A DNA stretch of 64,000 nt from assembly GCA_963575745.1 (NCBI GenBank), contig CAUYUJ010021665.1, positions 65,001-129,000 of the forward strand, written 5' to 3'. The stretch comes from Prorocentrum cordatum (lineage: Eukaryota; Sar; Dinophyceae; Prorocentrales; Prorocentraceae). Position 1 is the stretch's first letter. Each line of letters opens with the position of its first letter. The position numbers were made by a program, and so were the translations under genes. Positions 56,335 through 64,000 of this stretch are shown here, piece by piece. The notes below the pieces were generated by a model, which was given only the letters and a program-made list of their open reading frames with translations, was not told where the DNA came from and did not search any database.

Positions 56335-56470
56335 ACAAGACCTCGGAGCTCCGCGCGGCCGTCTGGGACCAGCGCTGGAGGCTGCCGATCGGCGCCTCCG
56401 GCGCCGCCCCCGTGGCGCGCTCTGCGCGCCAGGGAGGGGGATCCACCGCCGATGCAAGACATTTCTCCTC
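56335..56470. repeat. Dispersed repeat family T copy
   Basis: CTCGGAGCTCCGCGCGG, GGGACCAGCGCTGGAGG, GGCGCCTCCGGCGCCG, TGGCGCGCTCTGCGCGCCA, then CAGGGAGGGGGATCCACCGC. Confidence 0.75.
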
Positions 56471-56704
56471 GGACGCCCGCAACTGGTACGGACAAATTGG
56501 GTACGATGCCGCACAGCAAAGGTTGCCCCACACCCACGGCGGCCGCTGTTGGGCAGGCGGCCTCCTGTTCAAGTGGACAACGTCCGCAGCGACACCCACA
56601 GCAAGTCCTGCTCAACACAATCATAACAATTGGTGTCGGTTTTCGCTCGAACCATGAACTCAATTCCCCTCGAATCATGATAAAAAATCACGACGGATGT
56701 TTTT

Positions 56705-57015
56705 CCCGGAAAGGGCTTGGGCCCAGGGTTCTCTTTTAGCTGTTTACCCCCCGGTCCTGACGGGTCAAGCGCCGGCGAAATTATTTGCGATAAATAACGA
56801 GGTAAAGTGCTGATTTTTTTAGAAAAAGTGCGTTTTGTGCGTGCCCGCTCGAGGAAAGTTCGCCCCCCATCTCGGATCCTCGATAAATAACGGGGTCCGC
56901 AGACCCCCGCTTTCCCTCGTAAAAAAGAGGGTGCGGAGCGTTTTTCGCAGAATCCTCGAAAAATAACGGGGTCTGGAGCCCCGACCGCGACTCGGAAAAG
57001 CGCCCCGCGCGCAGG
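56705..57015. repeat. Partial unit D leader
   Basis: CCCGGAAAGGG at 56705-56715 and GGGTTCTCTTTTAGCTG, then short AAATAACGRGGT blocks (56785-56970). This is the left end of unit D without its minisatellites. Confidence 0.6.
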
Positions 57016-57625
57016 AATTCCGAGGATGTCTCGCGCGTGCCGCGTCCCGCGCGCAGGAATTTCGAGGATGTCTCGACTAATTCGCTTGTTTTGTCAGGAT
57101 TTCTTAGAACTTTGGCAGGATGTCTCGAGCGAAACGCTTATTTTACATAGTTTGTGGAGGATGTCTCGAGCGAAACGCTGGTTTCCGCAAAATTTGGAGA
57201 TGTCTCGAGCGGGGGGCCAGAATTCAGAGGATGTCTCAGGCGAAATGCTTGTTTTCGTGTCCCGCTCGCGGGAATTCCAAGGATGTCTCGCGCGGGCCGC
57301 GTCCCGCGCGCAGGAATTTCGAGGATGTCTCGACTAATTCGTTTGTTTTGTCAGGATTTCTTAGAATTTTGACCGGATGTCTCGAGCGAAACGCTTGTTT
57401 TTCATAATTTGTTGAGGATGTCTCGAGCGAAACGCTGGTTTCTGCAAACTTGGGGATGTCTCGAGCGGGGGCCTCGTGGGGGGCCAGAATTCAGAGGATG
57501 TCTCAGGCGAAATGCTTGTTTTCACGTCCCGCTCGCAAGAATTCGGAAGATGTCTCGCGCGTGTCGCGTCCCGCGCGTAGGACTTCGGATGATTTTGATA
57601 GTATGTCTCGAGCGAAACCCTTGTC
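57016..57625. repeat. Array of GATGTCTCGAGCGAAACGC blocks
   Basis: About twelve blocks of GAGGATGTCTCGAGCGAAAC or GATGTCTCGCGCGTGCCGC, spaced 40-60 bp and joined by GGTTTTGCAGAG, CAGGAATTYCGAGG and GTTTGTTTTGTCAGG linkers. Short frames reading MSRAKR are repeat artefacts. Confidence 0.85.
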
Positions 57626-58450
57626 CCCAGCACGTTCCGTAGCGCGTCCCCTTGGCACGTCCCGCGGTGCGTCCCCATGGCACGTCCCTTGGCACGTCGT
57701 TTGGCGCTTCCCTTGAGACGTTCCGCGTCGTGTTCTCCTGGCATGTTCCCCTGTCCATTAGCTCTGGGGCAGCTACTTTGTGTTTAGGCAGCTCGAGCTT
57801 AAGATCCAGATCAGTTCGGTCAGGAATCGGATGCAAAGGAGGACTCGATCCACGAGGCTATGGAGCACTCTCGCGCCATGGCACATCACAATTCAGCACG
57901 GCGCAGCACAGCACATATTTCGGCACGGTACATCAAGATCGATATACTCTGCATTGCAACTTGGCACGTTCCTTGGCACGTTCCGTGGGGCGTCCTTTGG
58001 CGAGTCCCCCTGGCACGTCGCGTGGCGCGTCCCCTGGCACATCCCGTGGCACATCCATTGGCGCGTTCCGTAGCGCGTCCCCTTGGCACGTCCCGCGGTG
58101 CGACCCCATGGCACGTCCCCTGGCACGTCGCCTGGCGCATCCCTTGGGATGTTTCGCGGCGCGTCCTCCTGGCATGTTCCCCTGTCCATTAGCTCTGGGG
58201 CAGCTACTATGTGTTCAGGCAGCTCGAGCTTAAGATCCAGATCAGTTCGGTCAGGACTCGGATGCAAAGGAGGACTCGATCCACGAGGCTATAGAGCACA
58301 CTCGCGCCATGGCACATCGCAATTCAGCACGGCGCAGCACAGCACAGCCCTCGGCAGGGTACATCAAGATCGATACCTTCAGCATTGCATTTGCCCGTCA
58401 CCCAATCAGGTGTCTTTGAAAACGCTGCCATGTTTTACAGTTCTATATTC
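57626..58450. repeat. 431-bp tandem unit, first locus
   Basis: GCTCTGGGGCAGCTACT at 57761 and 58192 (431 apart). Each unit holds GCAGCTCGAGCTTAAGATCC, GCAAAGGAGGACTCGATCC, CAATTCAGCACGGCGCAGCA and a run of GGCACGTCCC/GGCGCGTCCC words. Confidence 0.85.
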
Positions 58451-58481
58451 CTTTCCGGGTTCGTGGGTCGATCATGTTTCC

Positions 58482-58636
58482 CAGAAAAGGCGTAGGCCCT
58501 AGGCTCTCTTTTAGTACTGTTACCCCCTGTTTCGACTTGAAGGAGGCCGGCGGAATCATTTCGCGATAAATGACGAATTGAAAGGAGGCCGGCAGAATTA
58601 TTTGTGAGGACATCTCAGGCGAAAACGCTTGTTTTT
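58482..58636. repeat. Degenerate unit D leader
   Basis: CCCAGAAAAGGCGTAGG in place of CCCGGAAAGGG, then CTTGAAGGAGGCCGGCGGAA blocks. Confidence 0.6.
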
Positions 58637-59938
58637 CCCGGAAAGGGCTCCGGCCCAGGGTTCTCTTTTACTATGTAAACATGTCCCCCGGTGCCAACTT
58701 GAAGGAGGCCGGCGGATTTTTTCCCTGATAAATATCGAGGTCGAAGGAGGCCGGCGGATTAAAATTTGAGGATGTCTCGAGCGAAACGCTTGTTTTTGAA
58801 ATCCCGATCGATAAATCACAGGGTGCGGGCCACTTTTTCGTGTGTTGAGGATGTCTCGAGCGAAACGCTTGCTCCGCAGAGTTTGCCGAGGATGTCTCGA
58901 GCGAAACGCTTGTTTTGCAGAGCCGACCGCGACGCGGAAAAGCGCCCCGCGCGAAGGAATTTCGATGATGTCTCGACTAATTCGTTTGTTTTTGTACGAT
59001 TTCCTGGAATTTTGGCAGGATGTCTCGAGCGAAATGCACGACCCCACCCTAGCACGACCATACCCCAGCACGACCACACCCCAGCACGACCAGACCCCAG
59101 CACGACCCCACCCCAGCACGACCCCACCCCAGCACGACCATACCCCAGCACGACCACACCCCAGCACGACCCGACCCCAGCACGACCCTACCCCAGCAAG
59201 ACCACACCCCAGCACGACCACACCCCAGCACGACCTCACCACAGCACGACCACGCCCCAGCACGACCACGCCCCAGCACGACCACGCCCCAGCACGACCA
59301 CGCCCCAGCACGACCACCCCCCAGCACGACCACACCCCCAGCACGACCACCCCCCAGCACGACCACCCCCCAGCACGACCACGCCCACGACACACCCCGA
59401 CACCCAGCACGACCCACCCAAGCACGACCACCCCAGCACGACCACCCCAGCCCACAGCAGGACCCCACCCCAGCACGACCCCACCCCAGCAAGACCACAC
59501 CCCAGCACGACCACACCCCAGCACGACCTCACCACAGCACGACCACACCCCAGCACGACCACGCCCCAGCACGACCACGCCCCAGCACGACCACGCCCCA
59601 GCACGACCACCCCCCAGCACGACCACCCCCCCAGCACGACCACCCCCCAGCACGACCACCCCCCAGCACGACCACACCCCAGCACGACCACTCCCCAGCA
59701 CGACCACACCGCCTTGGTTGAGTGGTTGCCTGTCGTCGTGGAATGTTTCGTGGGGTGTCTCGTGGAATGTTTCGCGGGGTGTCTCGTGGAATGTTTCGTG
59801 AGGTGTCTCGTGGAATGTTTCGTGAGGTGTCTCGTGGGATGTTTCGTGAGGTGTCTCGTGGGATGTTTCGTGAGGTGTTGCCCAGTTGGGTATCGTGAAA
59901 ACGTGCCCATGCTCCACATGTCTATATCCCTTTCCGGG
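58637..59938 (+). repeat. Unit D, copy 2
   Basis: Ends CCCGGAAAGGG (58637-58647) and CCCTTTCCGGG (59928-59938). Same order as copy 1. From the ACCGCGACGCGGAAAAGCGC block (58926) through the first 16-bp units it is essentially identical to copy 1, 45 kb away. The 16-bp array (59040-59710) is longer and has a rearranged middle near 59390-59460. Confidence 0.8.
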
Positions 59939-59957
59939 TTCGTGGGTCCATCATGTT

Positions 59958-60367
59958 CCCGGAAAGGGCGCGGGCCCAGGGTTCTCTTTTAGTAGGTTAA
60001 CCCCCCGGCCCCCCTGCGACTTGGGCCGGCGAAATTATTCTGCGATGAATTACGTGCGGGAAGAGGGCCGGCAGAATTATTCTTGAGGATGTCTCGAGCG
60101 AAACGCTTGTTTTTCAATATTTGTTGAGGATGTCTCGAGCGAGACGCTGGTTTTGCAGAGTTGGGGATGTCTCGAGCGAAACGCTTGGTTTCAGAATTTG
60201 TTGAGGATGTCTCGAGCGACACGCTGGTTTTGCAGAGCCGACCGCGACACGGAAAAGCGCCCCTCGCGCAGGAATTCCAAGGATGTCTCGCGCGTGCCGC
60301 GTCCCGCGCGCGGGCATTTGGATTCTTAGGATTTTGACAAGATGTCTCGAGCGAAACGCTTGTTTTT
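59958..60367. repeat. Unit D leader and GATGTCTCGAGCGAAACGC blocks
   Basis: CCCGGAAAGGG at 59958, leader GGTTCTCTTTTAGTAGG, then five to six GATGTCTCGAGCGAAACGC blocks to 60360. No minisatellite in this piece; the next leader follows at once. Confidence 0.75.
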
Positions 60368-61765
60368 CCCGGAAAGGGCTCCGGCCCAGGGTTCTCTTTG
60401 TACTAGGTAAACCTGTCCCCCGGTGCCTGCTTGAAGGAGGCCGGCGAATTTTTTCCCTGATAAATAACGAGCCGGCGAATTGCCGGCGAATTTTTTCCCT
60501 GGTAAATAACGAGCCGGCGAATTGCCGGCGAATTTTTTCCATGATAAATAACGAGCCGGCGAATTAAAATTTGAGGATGTCTTGAGCGAAACGCTTGTTT
60601 CCATGCACGGCCCCACCCCAGCCAGACCACACCTAGCACGACCATACCCCAGCACGACCACACCCCAGCACGACCAGACCCCAGCACGACCCCACCCCAG
60701 CACGACCCCACCCCAGCACGACCATACCCCAGCACGACCACACCCCAGCACGACCCGACCCCAGCACGACCCTACCCCAGCAAGACCACACCCCAGCACG
60801 ACCACACCCCAGCACGACCTCACCACAGCACGACCACACCCCAGCACGACCACGCCCCAGCACGACCACGCCCCAGCACGACCACGCCCCAGCACGACCA
60901 CCCCCCAGCACGACCACCCCCCAGCACGACCACCCCCCACAGCACGACCACACCCCACCAGCACGACCACACCCCAGCACGACCACACCCCAGCACGACC
61001 ACACCCCAGCACGACCACACCCCAGCACGACCACACCCCAGCACGACCCGATCGATAAATCACAGGGTGCGGAGCACCCCAGCACGAACCCACCCCAGCA
61101 CGACCCCACCCCAGCACGACCCCACCCCAGCACGACCACGCCCCAGCATGACCACACCCCAGCACGACCACACCCCAGCACGACCACTCCCCAGCACGAC
61201 CCCACCCCAGCACGACCCCACCCTAGCACGACCACACCCCAGCACGACCACACCCCAGCACGACCCCACCCCAGCACGATCACACCCCAGCACGACCCCA
61301 CCCCAGCAAGACCACACCCCAGCACGACCACACCCCAGCACGACCTTACCACAGCACGACCACACCCCAGCACGACCACGCCCCAGCACGCCCCAGCACG
61401 ACCACGCCCCAGCACGACCACGCCCCAGCACGACCACCCCCCAGCACGACCACCCCCCCAGCACGACCACCCCCCAGCACGACCACCCCCCAGCACGACC
61501 ACACCCCAGCACGACCACTCCCCAGCACGACCACACCGCCTTGGTTGAGTGGTTGCCTGTCGTCGTGGAATGTTTCGTGGGGTGTCTCGTGGAATGTTTC
61601 GCGGGGTGTCTCGTGAAATGTTTCGTGAGGTGTCTCGTGGAATGTTTCGTGAGGTGTCTCGTGGGCTGTTTCGTGAGGTGTCTCGTGGGATGTTTCGTGA
61701 GGTGTTGCCCAGTTGGGTATCATGAAAACGTGTCCATGCTCCACATGTCTATATCCCTTTCCGGG
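60368..61765 (+). repeat. Unit D, copy 3 (variant)
   Basis: Ends CCCGGAAAGGG (60368-60378) and CCCTTTCCGGG (61755-61765). A GAGCCGGCGAATTGCCGGCG block is triplicated at 60468-60560. The 16-bp array (60610-61545) is the longest and is interrupted at about 61047-61080 by GATCGATAAATCACAGGGTG, a piece found in the leader of copies 2 and 4. Confidence 0.8.
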
Positions 61766-61784
61766 TTCGTGGGTCCATCATGTT

Positions 61785-62855
61785 CCCGGAAAGGGCTCCG
61801 GCCCAGGGTTCTCTTTTACTATGTAAACATGTCCCCCGGTGCCAACTTGAAGGAGGCCGGCGGATTTTTTCCCTGATAAATATCGAGGTCGAAGGAGGCC
61901 GGCGGATTAAAATTCGAGGATGTCTCGAGCGAAACGCTTGTTTTTGAAATCCGATCGATAAATCACAGGGTGCGGGCCACTTTTTCGTGTGTTGAGGATG
62001 TCTCGAGCGAAACGCTTGCTCCGCAGAGTTTGCCGAGGATGTCTCGAGCGAAACGCTTGTTTTGCAGAGCCGACCGCGACGCGGAAAAGCGCCCCGCGCG
62101 AAGGAATTTCGATGATGTCTCGACTAATTCCTTTGTTTTTGTACGATTTCCTGGAATTTTGGCAGGATGTCTCGAGCGAAATGCACGACCCCACCCTAGC
62201 ACGACCATACCCCAGCACGACCACACCCCAGCACGACCAGACCCCAGCACGACCCCACCCCAGCACGACCCCACCCCAGCACGACCATACCCCAGCACGA
62301 CCACACCCCAGCACGACCCGACCCCAGCACGACCCTACCCCAGCAAGACCACACCCCAGCACGACCACACCCCAACACGACCTCACCACAGCACGACCAC
62401 ACCCCAGCACGACCACGCCCCAGCACGACCACACCCCAGCACGACCACGCCCCAGCACGACCACACCCCAGCACCACACGACCACGCACGACCACGCCCC
62501 AGCACGACCACGCCCCAGCACGACCACCCCCCAGCACGACCACCCCCCCAGCACGACCACCCCCCAGCACGACCACCCCCCAGCACGACCACACCCCAGC
62601 ACGACCACTCCCCAGCACGACCACACCGCCTTGGTTGAGTGGTTGCCTGTCGTCGTGGAATGTTTCGTGGGGTGTCTCGTGGAATGTTTCGCGGGGTGTC
62701 TCGTGAAATGTTTCGTGAGGTGTCTCGTGGAATGTTTCGTGAGGTGTCTCGTGGGCTGTTTCGTGAGGTGTCTCGTGGGATGTTTCGTGAGGTGTTGCCC
62801 AGTTGGGTATCATGAAAACGTGTCCATGCTCCACATGTCTATATCCCTTTCCGGG
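61785..62855 (+). repeat. Unit D, copy 4
   Basis: Ends CCCGGAAAGGG (61785-61795) and CCCTTTCCGGG (62845-62855). The left part is nearly identical to copy 2. The 24-bp array and tail are identical by eye to copy 3 (shared GGGCTG variant and ATCATGAAAACGTGTCC). Confidence 0.85.
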
Positions 62856-62875
62856 TTCGTGGGTCCATCATGTTT

Positions 62876-63285
62876 CCCGGAAAGGGCGCGGGCCCAGGGT
62901 TCTCTTTTAGTAGGTTAACCCCCCGGCCCCCCTGCGACTTGGGCCGGCGAAATTATTCTGCGATAAATTACGCGCGGGAGTAGGGCCGGCGGAATTAATT
63001 GGGAGGAAGTCTCGAGCGAAACGCTTATTTTCCATAAATTGTTGAGGATGTCTCGAGCGAAACGCTGGTTTTGCAGAGTTGGGGATGTCTCGAGCGAAAC
63101 GTTCGTTTTCAGAATATGTTGAAGATTTCGTTAGCGAAACGCTGGTTTGGCAGAGCCGACCGCGACGCGGAAAAGCGCCCCCTGCGCGAAGGAATTCCGA
63201 GGATGTCTCGCGCGCGCCGCGTCCCGCGCGCAGGAATTCTGATGATTTTGGCAGGATGTCTCGAGCGAAACGCTTGTCCCCAGCA
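62876..63285. repeat. Unit D leader and GATGTCTCGAGCGAAACGC blocks
   Basis: CCCGGAAAGGG at 62876-62886, then a near copy of 59958-60360 (GGCCGGCGAAATTATTCTGC), five to six motif blocks, leading into the second 431-bp locus. Confidence 0.75.
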
Positions 63286-64000
63286 CGTTCCGTAGCGCGT
63301 CCCCTTGGCGCGTCCCGCGGTGCGTCCCCATGGCACGTCCCTTGGCACGTCGCTTGGCGCATCCCTTGAAACGTTCCGCGACGCGTCCTCCTGGCATGCC
63401 CCCTTGTAAATTTGCTCTGGGGCAGCTACTATGTGTTCAGGCAGCTCGAGCTTAAGATCCAGATCAGTTCGGCCAGGACCCGGATGCAAAGGAGGACTCG
63501 ATCCACGAGGCCATAGAGCACAATCGCGGCATGGCACATCGCAATTCAGCACGGCGCAGCACAGCGCAGATTTCGGCACGGTACATCAAGATCGATACTT
63601 TCAGCATTGCAACTTGGCACGTTCCTTGGCACGTTCCGTGGGGCGTCCCATGGCGAGTCCCCCTGGTACGTCGCGCGGCGCGTCCCCTGGCACGTCCCGT
63701 GCCACGTCCATTGGCACGATCCGTAGCGCGTCCCCTCGGCCCGCCCCGCGGTGCGCCCCCATGGCACGCCCCCTGGCACGTCGCATGGCGCGTCCCTTGG
63801 GTCGTTCCGCGGCGCGTCCTCCTGGCGTGTTTCCCTGTAAATTTGCTCTGGGGCAGCTACTAGTTATGTGCTCAGACAGCTCGAGCTTAAGATCCAGACC
63901 AGTTCGGTCAGGACTCGGATGCAAAGGAGGACTCGATCCACAACGCTATAGAGCACAATCGTGGCATGGCACATCGCAATTCAGCACAGCGCTGCACAGC
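63286..64000. repeat. 431-bp tandem unit, second locus, cut by the window end
   Basis: GCTCTGGGGCAGCTACT at 63414 and 63845, again exactly 431 apart. Same internal words as at 57.6-58.4 kb. The second unit runs off the end of the window. Confidence 0.85.

Noticed and set aside
57016-64000. Possible CRISPR array (regularly repeated GATGTCTCGAGCGAAACGC)
   Set aside because: Linkers are themselves repeated and of unequal length, there are no cas genes, and the context is eukaryotic. These are ordinary tandem/dispersed repeats.
1-64000. rRNA, tRNA, snRNA genes, telomere repeats
   Set aside because: No recognisable conserved blocks (for example a GGTTCGAATCC-type tRNA B box with a paired acceptor stem, or a telomeric repeat array) were noticed by eye. 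A covariance-model search would be needed to exclude them firmly.

Overview
The window looks like nuclear DNA of a dinoflagellate. The evidence is GC-rich sequence with very long simple-sequence and minisatellite arrays, no intact host gene, and decayed non-LTR (LINE-type) retrotransposons. Their endonuclease / reverse transcriptase / zinc-finger layouts resemble, as I remember them, the retroelements that are abundant in dinoflagellate genomes. No rRNA, tRNA, CRISPR, bacterial operon or clear spliced-leader sequence was seen. The species cannot be named from this sequence.

Layout. 1-4.8 kb: diverged tandem repeats, GAG/CTC microsatellites and GC-rich blocks. 4.9-10.2 kb (minus): element A, an almost full-length but frameshifted LINE (coiled-coil ORF1, endonuclease, RT, zinc knuckle, RNase H, Cys-rich tail). 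11.2-14.9 kb: CTC and CGT arrays interleaved with a MITE-like repeat (family S) and one copy of a large repeat unit (unit D). 17.9-19.8 kb (minus): element B, a 5' LINE fragment of the same general type as A. 20.8-24.6 kb (plus): element C, a second LINE lineage with endonuclease, a long uninterrupted RT frame and C-terminal zinc fingers. It is followed head-to-tail by a separate ORF1-like frame (24.6-25.5 kb). 25.6-29.5 kb: microsatellites and a dispersed inverted repeat pair. 31.4-35.6 kb (minus): element D-LINE, a third lineage (APGP-type RT). 38.4-40.7 kb: an island of visibly lower GC with no recognisable gene. 41-49.4 kb: a field of short dispersed repeats, some with terminal inverted repeats or palindromic cores (families R, S, T, U). 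49.66-55.95 kb: a 6.3-kb GATCGAC-type satellite with a ~580-bp higher-order period. 56.7-64 kb: tandem copies of unit D and of a 431-bp unit, running off the window end.

Nothing here reads as a working cellular pathway. The coding relics belong to selfish elements, each with frameshifts, stops or lost catalytic residues. RNase H of element A and the RT frame of element C are the best preserved. The most unusual structures are unit D (11-bp inverted ends enclosing 16-bp and 24-bp minisatellites, near-identical copies 45 kb apart) and the short TIR-bearing repeats welded to trinucleotide arrays. Long ORFs in the 13, 49-55 and 58-63 kb arrays are artefacts of stop-free repeat units, not genes.
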